A stretch of 32,449 bases of DNA from Acidovorax sp. (GCA_004210805.1 SDXZ01000018.1:1-32449); one strand, 5' to 3'. Shown: positions 7,733 to 16,135, numbered from the stretch's first letter. The notes: generated from the sequence alone by a model not told the origin. Numbers and translations: made by a program.

Positions 7733-9088
7733 ATGCAGCACGCTCCCTTGACCGATAGCCTGGGCAACCCCACCACGCTGCACGACCCGGCCAGCCTGGC
7801 CGCGTTGAACGACTTTGTGGAAGGCTTCATCGCCTGCGAAGCCCGTGCGGTGAATGTGCTGGGCGCAGCGGCCGACGCCAGCGCCATCGTGCAGGCCAGC
7901 TGCGCGGCGCTGCACATGTTTGCGGAATCGGCGGACGCAGCCCGCAATGCGCGTCCCTTCATCGACCAGGCCCTCGCCAGCGCCCCGGAGGCCAGCGAAC
8001 GCGAACAGCGCTTTGTGGCCGCTGTGTCCGCCTGGGTCGACGGCGATCTGCCCCGCGCCATCGCGCTGCATGAAGAGCAAGCCCGCCTGCACCCGCGCGA
8101 CCTCGCGTCGCTCAAGCTCGGCCAGTACCACCTGTTTAACCGCGGCAACTCGCCCGGCATGCTGCGACTGGCGCTGCAGGCCGTGCCCGCCGCGGCCGAC
8201 GTGCCCTACCTGCACGGCATGCTGGCCTTTGGCTGGGAGCAGTGCCACCTGCTCGGCCAGGCCGAAGCGGCCGCGCGCCACGCCGTCCACCTGTGCCGCA
8301 AGGAGCCCTGGGCCCACCACGCGCTGGCGCACGTGATGCTGACCCAGGGGCGCATCGCCGAAGGCACGGAATTCCTGGCCAGCGTCAGCGACACCTGGAC
8401 GGGCCTGAACTCCTTCATGGTCACCCACAACTGGTGGCACCAGGCCCTCTTTATGCTGGAGCAGGACTGCCACGCCGACGTGCTGGCGCTGTACGACCAG
8501 CAGGTGTGGGGCGTGGTCAAGGAATACACGCAGGACCAGATCAACGCCGTGTCACTGCTGGCGCGGCTGGAGCTGGCGGGTGTCGATGTGGGCCCCCGCT
8601 GGGCCGATGTGGCCGACCACCTGGCACAACGCCTGTCCGACCACGTGCTGCCCTTTCTGGACCTGCAATACCTCTACGGCCTGGCCCGCGCGGGCCGCCT
8701 GGACGCCGCGCGCACGCTGCTGCACAACATCGAGGCCCACGCCGCCACCCGCACCGAAGCGCACGAGCGCACCGTGTGGCAGCAGGTCTGTGTGCCCGCC
8801 GCCGAGGGCCTGCTGGCACACGCGCAGGGCGAGTGGGCGACAGCAGCACAGCAGTTGGGCATTGCCTTGCCAAGGCTCATCGAGATCGGTGGCAGCCATG
8901 CGCAACGCGACCTCTTTCACCAGATCTGGATGGATGCACTGCAGCGCAACGGGCAGTGGGCGGCGGTGCAGAACGTGCTGCAGCCGATGGCGAATGCGCA
9001 GCCGGAGTCGGTGCGGTTGGCGCGGCAGGTGGGGGTTTTGAATGGGGTGTTGGGGTTGCCTGCGCTCAGCGCTGTGCAGGATGTCTAA
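7733..9088 (+). CDS. TPR protein, TTC38-like family
   Basis: This 451-aa soluble protein is built from helical repeats. The stretch EPWAHHALAHVM at about residues 191-202, followed by HNWWHQALFML at 232-242, matches the hallmark of the TTC38 family as I know it: a DPWAxHAxAH block and a later HNWWH block. The conserved histidines (195, 196, 200, 232, 236) could form a metal or catalytic site, but no activity is established to my knowledge. There is no signal peptide or membrane segment, so it should be cytoplasmic. No clear ribosome-binding site precedes the ATG. Its 3' end overlaps the start of the next gene. Family membership is judged by motif, not by search. Confidence 0.85.
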   Translation: MQHAPLTDSLGNPTTLHDPASLAALNDFVEGFIACEARAVNVLGAAADASAIVQASCAALHMFAESADAARNARPFIDQALASAPEASEREQRFVAAVSAWVDGDLPRAIALHEEQARLHPRDLASLKLGQYHLFNRGNSPGMLRLALQAVPAAADVPYLHGMLAFGWEQCHLLGQAEAAARHAVHLCRKEPWAHHALAHVMLTQGRIAEGTEFLASVSDTWTGLNSFMVTHNWWHQALFMLEQDCHADVLALYDQQVWGVVKEYTQDQINAVSLLARLELAGVDVGPRWADVADHLAQRLSDHVLPFLDLQYLYGLARAGRLDAARTLLHNIEAHAATRTEAHERTVWQQVCVPAAEGLLAHAQGEWATAAQQLGIALPRLIEIGGSHAQRDLFHQIWMDALQRNGQWAAVQNVLQPMANAQPESVRLARQVGVLNGVLGLPALSAVQDV

Positions 9089-9791
9089 GGTGCCAAGGGC
9101 ATGCACCAGTACGTCGCCATTGATGGGGGACGGTGACAGTGCAGGGCCAAGCGCGATCCGCAGCGAGGTCGCCAAGTTTCGCGCCTGGGCGCAACAGTAT
9201 CCCGCTGAGGACCGCTACGGTGAGTGGGAATGCGGCTACCAAGCGTGGACCGAACTTCATCACGCCTTCATCGATTGTCTGGAAACGGTGTCTGCCGCAG
9301 ACTTGTGCGTCGACGTCGTGGACGACCTCATCTACGCGATCGCCCGGGACAACGAAATCAGCTACCTCTCATCTCAGTTGGGTCAACGACCCCTGCTGCT
9401 GTCGGAGTTGCTCCCCTACATCCTTTCCTGCGAGGAACCGGACACCCGGTGGCAAACTGCGAAACAACTCGGCAAGCATGTACTCCCGTTCGCAACGGCC
9501 GAAAGCGCCTTGTTGCAGCTGGTGGAAGACCAGGATGAATACGTGCGCCGGATCGCACTGCAAGCCCTGGGATTCATAGGGTCGCCGCACGCAGAGCGGC
9601 TGTGCCGCCAAGCGTGGGAGTCCGGACATGAATACCAGCGGATCATGGCACTGTGGGTTCTGCTCACCATTGAATCACGCCAACTGGGCCACTACCTGGC
9701 GCTGGCGAGGGAAGACGGCAGCAAATACCTGTGCATAAACGCGGCTCAGATCGAGAGTGGGGACTGCCGCCCGGACTGGTTGGCCGGCTGA
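9081..9791 (+). CDS. HEAT-repeat-like protein of unknown function
   Basis: I do not recognise a named family. The 236-aa product has a C-terminal half with HEAT-like paired helices, for example SALLQLVEDQDEYVRRIALQ followed by ALGFIGSPHAERLCRQAW, and no signal peptide. The start is uncertain: the chosen ATG overlaps the preceding stop by 8 bases, an earlier in-frame ATG is at 9042 and a later one at 9123, and none has a good ribosome-binding site. Codon third positions are visibly less GC-rich than in neighbouring genes, which may mean horizontal acquisition. Proteins of this shape occur as partners or immunity proteins of toxins, but no toxin gene is present here, so this is not claimed. Confidence 0.7.
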   Translation: MSKVPRACTSTSPLMGDGDSAGPSAIRSEVAKFRAWAQQYPAEDRYGEWECGYQAWTELHHAFIDCLETVSAADLCVDVVDDLIYAIARDNEISYLSSQLGQRPLLLSELLPYILSCEEPDTRWQTAKQLGKHVLPFATAESALLQLVEDQDEYVRRIALQALGFIGSPHAERLCRQAWESGHEYQRIMALWVLLTIESRQLGHYLALAREDGSKYLCINAAQIESGDCRPDWLAG

Positions 9792-9855
9792 CAGAGCAAC
9801 GTCCCATCACGATACCTCGCCGCGCCACGTGCGAGGCGGCCAAGCTTGTGCGGCC

Positions 9856-10527
9856 CTACCGCACCACCAACTTCGTCTGGTCATATACCGGCTGCGCCGG
9901 CAAATCCGCCAGGTGCCGCACATCCGCCCAGTCCAGCACCTCCACCGCATCGCCCTGCACCCGCACCCGGTTGAGCCCCGCATTCGGGATGTCGCTCTGG
10001 CGCGGCCCATCGAGGCCCGTGCCGCGGGCGGTGCGCCAGATCATGTCGAGCACGCCGCCGTGGGTGACCACCATGATTTTCTGGCCGGAGTACTGCTGCG
10101 CGATGCGGCGCACGGCGTCCATCACGCGGGTGTGGAACTGGCGCGTGGTCTCGCCTCCGGGCATGCCGTAGTCGGCTTCAAAGCGCAGCCACTGGTTCCA
10201 TGCGTCGGCATGTTCGAGCTTGACGTCGTCCACACGCTTGCCGTCGACGATGCCGAAGTTCTGCTCGCGCAGGCTGCTGTCGGTGAGGGTGTCGATGCGC
10301 AGTTGCGGAAACAGCACCTGCAGGCTGGGCGCGGCGGTTTCTTGTGTGCGGATCAGGTCGCTGCAGACCAGGTGGTCCACCGCCAGCTTGTCAAAGGCCA
10401 GCCGCTCGGCCAGGCGGCGGGCTTGTTCGCGCCCCGTGGCGTTGAGCGGTACGTCCACGTGGCCCTGAAAGCGCAGCTCGCGGTTCCAATCGGTTTCGCC
10501 GTGGCGGATGAGGATCAATTCGGTCAT
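9856..10527 (-). CDS. histidine phosphatase family protein (phosphoglycerate-mutase-like)
   Basis: This 223-aa enzyme belongs to the RHG histidine-phosphatase superfamily. The catalytic LIRHGETDWN block has the phospho-accepting H9 and R8; R60 (SDLIRTQET), E88 (LREQNFG) and the second histidine H156 (VVTHGG) complete the active site. The length suits a cofactor-independent phosphatase of the GpmB/CobC/SixA-like group rather than glycolytic dPGM. The ATG at MTELILIRHG was chosen over an upstream one because the family begins just before the first strand. Hairpin repeat copy B lies 35 bases upstream. The substrate cannot be told from sequence. Confidence 0.92.
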   Translation of the reverse strand: MTELILIRHGETDWNRELRFQGHVDVPLNATGREQARRLAERLAFDKLAVDHLVCSDLIRTQETAAPSLQVLFPQLRIDTLTDSSLREQNFGIVDGKRVDDVKLEHADAWNQWLRFEADYGMPGGETTRQFHTRVMDAVRRIAQQYSGQKIMVVTHGGVLDMIWRTARGTGLDGPRQSDIPNAGLNRVRVQGDAVEVLDWADVRHLADLPAQPVYDQTKLVVR

Positions 10528-10561
10528 GCGTGCCATTATCGAATGCATACACACTATTGCA

Positions 10562-10620
10562 AGCGATTTTGGCTGCCAGCGCTTATGTGATAAGCGCTGT
10601 TAGCTATGATTTTTATAACA
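10562..10620 (-). repeat. hairpin repeat family 1, copy B
   Basis: The stem AGCGCTTA (10578-10585) pairs with TAAGCGCT (10591-10598) around a 5-base loop, with GGCTGCC on one side and TAGCTATGATTTTTATA on the other. Read along the minus strand it has the same orientation after the small exported-protein gene that copy A has after the binding-protein gene, but it lacks a T-run. Confidence 0.8.
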
Positions 10621-10647
10621 AGCCGCCCTGGAGCACGGGCGTGGCGG

Positions 10648-10935
10648 TCAGCGCATGGGGATGACCAGCACCTTGCGCCGGGGCTGGCAGCCCGGGCCTT
10701 CGTAGGCGGCGCTGTCGCGCTCCCAGCCGGAGCCGGGAGAGGTCTGTGCGCAGACCCGCGCGCCATCCACCTTGCTGCGCCAGTAGTACCACGGGGCAGG
10801 CGCCGCAAACGCAGCGCCGGACAGGGCTGAGAGCGCCAGCACCAGGGCAGCTGCCGCCAAGCCCTTGGCAGTCCACGCAGGGTCTGCAGTGCGTGCAATG
10901 CGTGAAACGCTTGGTGCGGGCATAGGCATGGGCAT
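10648..10935 (-). CDS. small exported hypothetical protein
   Basis: This 95-aa protein has a clear signal peptide: a basic/polar N-region, a hydrophobic core (LAAAALVLALSAL) and an AFA-AP cleavage site at about residue 45. The mature part is about 50 residues, aromatic and cysteine-containing (WYYWRSKVDGARVCAQ, then GPGCQPRRK), with two cysteines that could form a disulfide in the periplasm. Three ATG codons lie close together (10935, 10929, 10923) and an upstream TTG is also in frame; the first ATG was taken. It starts 38 bases after the DUF945 gene stop and is probably cotranscribed with it. I do not know a function. Confidence 0.7.
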   Translation of the reverse strand: MPMPMPAPSVSRIARTADPAWTAKGLAAAALVLALSALSGAAFAAPAPWYYWRSKVDGARVCAQTSPGSGWERDSAAYEGPGCQPRRKVLVIPMR

Positions 10936-10973
10936 GGTGTGCGGCCAGCGCAACGGGTCAATGGGTCAATAGA

Positions 10974-12452
10974 TCACTGGCGCATCAGTGGCACGGCGAT
11001 TTCCTTGCCATTGAGCACCACTTTGCCATCCTCCATGCGCACGGCGCTGGTCAGGTGGTTGCCTTCCTGCCTGACGAAGCCCTGCGCCTGGGCCATGCCC
11101 AGCATCACGTCCATCTCTTCGGGCTTGGGCACCTTGGTGCCTGCAGCTTGCGCCAGGCGAGGCAACCAGGCCTTGGGCAACCGCAGGCTGGCGTGCAGGG
11201 CGCTGCTCTTGAGCACGGCCTGGCCCCAGGCGCCTTCTGCGATCTGCTCGGCATCAGGGACGCTTTTGAGCTCGACGCCATATTGCAACTCGCCTTGCTC
11301 GCCGTCCACCTTGGCCGACAGCTTGACCGCATAGGCAGGCAAGGCGGCCACAAATTTTGGAACCGCTTCCATCAGCGATACCGCCCAGGGCATTTCGCCC
11401 GTCGGGCTCGCGGTGGCCGGGTCCGCCTTGTAGGCGTCGATCAGTGCCTTCTGCACCAGCTTCAGCGCTTCGACGTCGATGCGGCTCACGGTTTCGTTGA
11501 GCTCCAGCGACTCCAGCGCCAGGGGCCCGACGCTGCCGGTGCCTTTCATGGTCGTGACCCAGCCCAGGTGGGCGCCGGTGCGCTCGATGTTGATGCCATA
11601 CGACAGGTCCTTCAGCGCCATTAGCGGCTCGGGTGCGGCGCCCGCAGCTGCAGCGGTTGCCGGCGTCCGCGTGACCGTCAGCTTGCTGAACGTGCCTTTG
11701 CCATGGCCAGGCGCCAGCAGCCACAGGCCGTCCTGAAACTGCATGTTGAAGTCGCCTTTCATGCCCTGGACCGCCACGGCAAACCGCTCAACCGGGCGTT
11801 CGGCGGCGGCAGGCTCGTCGTCGTCTTCCTCCGGCTGGTGTTGCGTCTGCAGGATGAACTCTGGCCAGGCGAAGTCGCCGCTCAGGCGGGTGCGATCGGC
11901 GTTCAAAGTCATCTGGTAGCCCAAGGGCTGCCAGCGCACCAGGTCCTCGCCCTCACCCACCTCGCCCGCAGGCCAGGCCACCGCGATGTCATGGCTGCCA
12001 GTGAGGTTGCGCACGGTGGTCAATGTGGGGGCGCTGACCTTGGCAAAGGTCTTGCGCATCTTTTCGTCCACACCTTCCACGCTGGCCACGCGCGTTTCGA
12101 TGACCGCCGCAGCCAGGCGCCAGCCGGCCAACGGGCCGTGGCGCACGGTGTTCTCCACCGTGAAGCGGATGGCCTGCGGTGCGACCGCCGGGGCCGCATC
12201 AGCTTCCTCGCCATCTTCTTCCTCTTCAGTCGCTGCGGGCGGGGTCCACTGCAGCACCAGCTGGCCTTGTGAGGTCCAGAAACCGCGGGTGTATTGCTGG
12301 GACACCAGCACCTCGGGGCCGACGAGCTTTTGCATCTCGGCCAGCGCCTCCTGGTAGGCGCTCTGCGCGCGTTCGCCCAGGTACCAGGTCGCGGCGCCAT
12401 AGCCCGCAACCACCAGCACCGCCGCGGTGCCCCACACTGCTTTTTTGTTCAT
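10974..12452 (-). CDS. DUF945 (YdgA-like) family protein
   Basis: This 492-aa protein starts with a short basic N-terminus and a single hydrophobic segment at about residues 4-22 (VWGTAAVLVVAGYGAATWYLG), then a long region of beta-rich, mildly repetitive sequence. The N-terminal pattern GERAQSAYQEAL ... VSQQYTRGFWTSQGQLVL is the hallmark of E. coli YdgA-type DUF945 proteins, which are membrane-anchored with the bulk in the periplasm. An acidic insert (EEEEDGEEADAA) and a second one (EEDDDEPAAAE) are features of this copy. The ATG was preferred to a GTG 27 bases upstream because GATCGGGA precedes it at a usable distance. The molecular role of the family is not established. Confidence 0.85.
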   Translation of the reverse strand: MNKKAVWGTAAVLVVAGYGAATWYLGERAQSAYQEALAEMQKLVGPEVLVSQQYTRGFWTSQGQLVLQWTPPAATEEEEDGEEADAAPAVAPQAIRFTVENTVRHGPLAGWRLAAAVIETRVASVEGVDEKMRKTFAKVSAPTLTTVRNLTGSHDIAVAWPAGEVGEGEDLVRWQPLGYQMTLNADRTRLSGDFAWPEFILQTQHQPEEDDDEPAAAERPVERFAVAVQGMKGDFNMQFQDGLWLLAPGHGKGTFSKLTVTRTPATAAAAGAAPEPLMALKDLSYGINIERTGAHLGWVTTMKGTGSVGPLALESLELNETVSRIDVEALKLVQKALIDAYKADPATASPTGEMPWAVSLMEAVPKFVAALPAYAVKLSAKVDGEQGELQYGVELKSVPDAEQIAEGAWGQAVLKSSALHASLRLPKAWLPRLAQAAGTKVPKPEEMDVMLGMAQAQGFVRQEGNHLTSAVRMEDGKVVLNGKEIAVPLMRQ

Positions 12453-12664
12453 TTTTTCCCGATCGTTGATGCGCTTCACCCTCCCTCCACGGAAGAGCGC
12501 CCGCGAGCGTAGCAGCGGGTTGCACCGTTTGGGGGCAGCGGCCCGGCACCGCAGAGGTCAATGTGTTGTTCGCCGCCGACGCGGCTGTTTCTCTCTGTTT
12601 CACTTTGGCATCGGCGGAGTGCACGCGGCCGCACTCTCAGAGTCTTCTTCAGAAGAAACTTTGG

Positions 12665-12725
12665 ATGTTTTTTGGCACCTAGCGCTTGATGGATAAGCGC
12701 ATATAGCTATTTATTTGATAGCAAT
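12665..12725 (-). repeat. hairpin repeat family 1, copy C
   Basis: TTTTTTGGC, TAGCGCTTGATGGATAAGCGC and ATAGCTATTTATTTGATAGC occur in that order on the plus strand, so it reads in the standard orientation after the minus-strand DUF429 gene, whose stop is 28 bases away. The stem is shorter and less perfect than in copy A. It occupies the 300-base space upstream of the DUF945 gene, which also contains a 13-base dyad (TTCTTC-A-GAAGAA, 12645-12657). Confidence 0.8.
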
Positions 12726-12752
12726 CGCTTGGACTGACCTCGCTCACCACGC

Positions 12753-13583
12753 TCAGGCCGTCACGATCCAGCCTTCGAGCGGGTCCAGCCCCGGCGGCAG
12801 GCCGTAGAACGGGTCGCCCTCGGCGTAGCGCTGCAGGCCCCAGGCGGCCTGCAGCAGGCACAACACGGCGTCCAGGCTGTCGCCGCTGGCGTCGTCTACC
12901 AGCGCATCGCGCTGCGCGTGGCTGAGCTTCAGGCGCAAACCCAGGCGTGTCTGGCCCATCTCCAGCGCGGTCACCAAATCCTTGCGGGCGATGAGCCGGT
13001 CGGGTGTGTGTTTGGCGCGGTCATCGCTTTTGTAGCTGCGCCGCTGCAGCACCTCGCGCGCCAGCAGGCCGGGGTAGGCCTCCAGCGCCACACGGCGGCC
13101 GGCCTGCCCGGGCGGGCCTTCCTGCAAGCCCGGCAGGTGCACGCCGGCATCGAGCAGCAGCGGCACGCCCGCGTGCAGCATGTAGGCCACCGGCGGGTTC
13201 ACCCATTTCATCGACGGGCTGGAGCCCGCGGGCCCATCGGTAGCGCGGTGCGCAAACTTGCCGCCCACGGGCCGCGCACCGCAGAACGCCGCAAACTGCG
13301 CCCGGATCTGCTCGCGGCTGAGGCTGCGGTAGTGCGCCATGCAGGCGAGCCATTCGGTGGGCCAGCCCAGGGTCTGCACCAGTTCGCGCGGCAGGCCGAA
13401 CGGCAGATCAAAACCACCCACCCAGTCGTCGCCCGGCCGTGCCAGCCACTGGCCGAACGCAGCGAGCGTGTCCAACCGCTCCAGCGCGGTGAGCTGCACG
13501 CGCGCGCCCTGGCGCTGGCCCAGCGCCAGCACGATGGGCTTGCGCCGCGTGGGGCTGCTGGAGAAATCACATCCGACCAACAT
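12753..13583 (-). CDS. DUF429 family protein (predicted RNase H-like fold)
   Basis: This 276-aa protein begins MLVGCDFSSSPTRRKPIV, the DUF429 signature in which an early aspartate (D6) starts an RNase H-like fold; GGFDLPFGLPREL at about residues 56-68 supplies a second acidic strand, and a late acidic helix (DDASGDSLDAVLCLL) a third. The pattern suggests a metal-dependent nuclease, but no activity has been shown to my knowledge. The ATG at 13583 has a GGGGAAGGG ribosome-binding site right upstream and matches the family start, so the 27-residue upstream extension was dropped. No neighbour gives a hint of its pathway. Confidence 0.82.
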   Translation of the reverse strand: MLVGCDFSSSPTRRKPIVLALGQRQGARVQLTALERLDTLAAFGQWLARPGDDWVGGFDLPFGLPRELVQTLGWPTEWLACMAHYRSLSREQIRAQFAAFCGARPVGGKFAHRATDGPAGSSPSMKWVNPPVAYMLHAGVPLLLDAGVHLPGLQEGPPGQAGRRVALEAYPGLLAREVLQRRSYKSDDRAKHTPDRLIARKDLVTALEMGQTRLGLRLKLSHAQRDALVDDASGDSLDAVLCLLQAAWGLQRYAEGDPFYGLPPGLDPLEGWIVTA

Positions 13584-13684
13584 GCCCTTCCCCTTCAGAC
13601 TCCGGCCGATCAACTGGACGCAACCTATGCCACTGGCGCGACCAATGCCAGTGCCCCCGCGCAAGGGCCGTCAAGCAGCGTATG

Positions 13685-13851
13685 CGGCGCTCCGCTAGCG
13701 TGCGCTGGGGGCGTCCCCCTCCCGGCTCGCGCAGCGAGACGAGAGAGGGGCTGAGTGGCGCGGCTCCAAGCCTGCCTGCGCAGGCTTGGACGGCAACGAA
13801 GAGCCCTCGCCTCTGGCGGCGGCACCGAGGCGCGAAGCGACTCAGGGGGTG
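13685..13851 (-). repeat. GC-rich intergenic repeat, family 2, copy 2
   Basis: Read on the minus strand it starts CACCCCCTGAGTCGCTTCGC 7 bases after the EamA gene stop, then has an insert absent from copy 1 (with the palindrome AAGCCTGCCTGCGCAGGCTT), then CTCTCG, GCTGCGCGAG and AGGGGGACGC blocks shared with 5014-5098. No gene is visible in it. Confidence 0.65.
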
Positions 13852-13858
13852 CATCCTC

Positions 13859-14740
13859 TTATCCCAGCGCCAGGGCCGTGACGCCGGCGGCAATACACAC
13901 CGCGCCCGCAATGCGCGCCGCACGGTCGCCCTCGCCCAGCAGGTGGCCGCCGATGAGCGCGGCAAACAGCATCGACACCTCGCGCGCGGGGGCCACGTGT
14001 GACAACGGTGCCTCGCGCATCGCGTACAGCACGAGCACATAGGCCACAGGGCTCACTACCGCCACCAGCAGCGCCACGCGCCACTGCGTGAGCCACAGCG
14101 CGCGCGCGGCAGGCACATCGCGCAGCACCACGGGCGCCAGCAGCGCCACCCGCACGAAGTTGCCCATGTAGTCGATCAGGATCGGGGACATCAGCAAGAT
14201 CTTGACCGCGTAGCCATCGACCACCGTGTAGCTGGCGATGAAGGCGCCGGTCAGCAGACCGTAGGCAATGCCCTTGTGCACACGCGCGCGCGCCGCCGGG
14301 TCGTGCGCTGCGCGCAGCAGGCCCGGGCCGCCCGCGATGAGGAACACGCCGCCCACCACGCCAACGATGCCCAACGCCCCCAGCGCCGAGATGCGCTCGC
14401 CCAGCAGCGTGATGGCCACCAGCGACGACAACAGCGGCCCCGAGCCCCGCGCGAGCGGATACACCACCGTGAGGTCGGCCTTGCGGTAGCCGCGCAGCAA
14501 GATGACAAAGTAGCCCACGTGCAGCAGCCCGCTGGCCACCACAAAGCCCCACTCCACCGCGCCCCACAGCGGCACCGCATCGCGCCCCAGGATCCAGCCC
14601 AGGGGCGCCCAGAACAGCATCATCAGCACAGAGGTGAAGAACGCGAAGCGCGAGTCGCCCCCTGCTTTCTTGGCCACGATGTTCCAGCAGGCGTGGATAA
14701 GGCCGGCGAGGATGATGAGGGCGAAGGCGGTGAGGGTCAC
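13859..14740 (-). CDS. EamA/DMT-family transporter
   Basis: This inner-membrane protein of about 293 aa belongs to the drug/metabolite transporter superfamily. Ten hydrophobic segments in two EamA halves can be traced, from TAFALIILAGLIHACWNIVA at the N-terminus to IAGAVCIAAGVTALALG at the end; the AREVSMLFAALIGGHLLGE block near the end is typical of the second EamA repeat. A TTG at 14770 also opens the frame, but it lies in the terminator of the preceding gene, so GTG at 14740 was preferred; no strong ribosome-binding site is seen for either. The substrate is unknown; members export amino acids, sugars or small metabolites. Confidence 0.88.
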   Translation of the reverse strand: MTLTAFALIILAGLIHACWNIVAKKAGGDSRFAFFTSVLMMLFWAPLGWILGRDAVPLWGAVEWGFVVASGLLHVGYFVILLRGYRKADLTVVYPLARGSGPLLSSLVAITLLGERISALGALGIVGVVGGVFLIAGGPGLLRAAHDPAARARVHKGIAYGLLTGAFIASYTVVDGYAVKILLMSPILIDYMGNFVRVALLAPVVLRDVPAARALWLTQWRVALLVAVVSPVAYVLVLYAMREAPLSHVAPAREVSMLFAALIGGHLLGEGDRAARIAGAVCIAAGVTALALG

Positions 14741-14768
14741 GGGGTGGGAAAAGGAACGGCCTGAACGC

Positions 14769-14800
14769 AAAAGCCGCAGCGCCTTCTGGGCGGCTGCGGC
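14769..14800 (-). terminator. rho-independent terminator after the folE-BLUF unit
   Basis: On the minus strand an 8-bp stem (GCCGCAGC with GCTGCGGC) and 12-base loop are followed by TTTT. It lies about 150 bases past the BLUF gene stop and just ahead of the EamA gene, so it probably separates the two transcripts. Confidence 0.75.
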
Positions 14801-14949
14801 TAGGAAACGCTATCTATAGCTGCGCAGAAAAGTGGGGTGATTTGCGTAGCGAGCGGCCCCAGCCTGGGTTGAGGAACGCAGCTGCACTCCCGTGCGGCGA
14901 GTACCGCAGGCCCGGGATGTGGCCGCGCAGTAGCCAAGCGCCCCGCTTT

Positions 14950-15372
14950 TCAGGCTCTGCCGATGATGGCGGCCGTGGCCATCAACTCTTCGAGCAACGC
15001 AAACGATACCTTGCCCGACACCGCATACGGGTCCAGCTCGGGTTTCTCGGAATACTTGAGCAGGATCGAATGGTTGATCTTGGACAGGTTCACCTGGCCC
15101 ATCGTCCAGCCGCCAAAGCGGCGCTCCGAAATCTCTTCGTAGTGCAGCAACTCGACGTTCTTGTGGCGCACATCGCGCTGGATGTGGCCATACAGGTCGC
15201 TCACCGCCGCGCGACCGCCTTCGATGGCCTGCAGAAAAACGCCGCCGCCGTAGCACAGCACCCCGGTGATGCCGCAGCCCGGGTTGTGCTGGCGCGATTG
15301 CGTGAGGATGGCTTCGATGGCGGCGGGCGAGGTGTCCACCGCGCGGCTGGCATAGAGCAGGCGTACAAGCAT
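14950..15372 (-). CDS. stand-alone BLUF blue-light photoreceptor
   Basis: This 140-aa protein is a single BLUF domain, which binds FAD and switches hydrogen bonding in blue light. The key residues are present: Y7 (LLYASRA), N30 (QHNPGCGITG), Q48 (VFLQAIEG) and W89 with M91 (GGWTMG), equivalent to Tyr21, Asn45, Gln63, Trp104 and Met106 of AppA. The length leaves only about 45 residues after the core for the C-terminal helices, as in PixD or BlrB, and there is no output domain, so it must act on a partner. It follows folE with 42 bases between them and has its own GGAAAG ribosome-binding site, so the two are likely cotranscribed. The partner is unknown. Confidence 0.92.
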   Translation of the reverse strand: MLVRLLYASRAVDTSPAAIEAILTQSRQHNPGCGITGVLCYGGGVFLQAIEGGRAAVSDLYGHIQRDVRHKNVELLHYEEISERRFGGWTMGQVNLSKINHSILLKYSEKPELDPYAVSGKVSFALLEELMATAAIIGRA

Positions 15373-15415
15373 GGTCTGTTCTTTCCGAAAGTGGTGAGGG
15401 CGAGAAGCTCGGTTC

Positions 15416-16135
15416 TTACCGGGGAATGAGGGAGAGGAATTCGCGGCGCAGCGCCGAGTCCTTGAGGAACACGCCGCGCATCACGGAGTTGATCATCTTG
15501 CTGTCCATCTCGCGCACACCGCGCCAGGACATGCAAAAGTGGCTGGCTTCCATCACGATCGCCAGGCCGTCGGGCTGGGTCTTTTCCATGATCAGGTCGG
15601 CCAGCTGCACCACGGCTTCTTCCTGGATCTGCGGGCGGCCCATCACCCAGTCGACCAGGCGCGCGTACTTGGACAGGCCGATCACGTTGGTGTGCTCGTT
15701 GGGCATCACGCCGATCCAGATCTTGCCGATGACCGGGCAGAAGTGGTGGCTGCAGGCACTGCGCACGGTGATGGGGCCGACGATCATGAGCTCATTCAAG
15801 TGCTCGGCGTTGGGGAATTCGGTGATGGGCGGCTGGGCCACGTAGCGGCCCTTGAACACCTCGTTGAGGTACATCTTGGCCACGCGGCGCGCCGTGTTGT
15901 TGGTGTTGTGGTCGCCCACGGTGTTGATCACCAGGCTGTCGAGCACGCCCTGCATCTTGTGCTCCACCTCGTCGAGCAGCTTCTCCAGCTCGCCCGGTTC
16001 GATGAACTCTGCAATGTTGTCATTGGCATGAAAGCGCTTGCGGGCGGCGGCAAGGCGCTCCCGGATTTTGACGGAGACAGGCGTGCCTTCGTCCGGCGGG
16101 GTGGGCGTCATATCGGCGGCAGTGGTGCTGGACAT
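15416..16135 (-). CDS. folE: GTP cyclohydrolase I
   Basis: This 239-aa enzyme converts GTP to 7,8-dihydroneopterin triphosphate, the entry step of folate and other pterins. The zinc ligands C128 and H131 (ACSHHFCP) and C201 (SHFCMSWRGV) are present, as are the GTP-binding VIGLSKYARLVDW and the QIQEEAV segments of the FolE core. The N-terminal 35 residues are a proline/threonine-rich extension. The first-half wording (HNTNNTARRVAKMY) fits the FolE1 type, not the metal-independent FolE2. Repeat copy D lies 40 bases upstream. NudB, the next enzyme in folate synthesis, is also in this window but far away. Pterin products also feed photolyase antenna and tetrahydromonapterin. Confidence 0.97.
   Translation of the reverse strand: MSSTTAADMTPTPPDEGTPVSVKIRERLAAARKRFHANDNIAEFIEPGELEKLLDEVEHKMQGVLDSLVINTVGDHNTNNTARRVAKMYLNEVFKGRYVAQPPITEFPNAEHLNELMIVGPITVRSACSHHFCPVIGKIWIGVMPNEHTNVIGLSKYARLVDWVMGRPQIQEEAVVQLADLIMEKTQPDGLAIVMEASHFCMSWRGVREMDSKMINSVMRGVFLKDSALRREFLSLIPR

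Noticed and set aside
14741-14770. TTG start for the EamA transporter
   Set aside because: It falls within the T-run of the folE-BLUF terminator; GTG at 14740 is placed just before the first membrane helix.
14804-14949. Possible fifth copy of hairpin repeat family 1 (CTATCTATAGCTG)
   Set aside because: Only a short arm matches; the AGCGCTT stem is missing.
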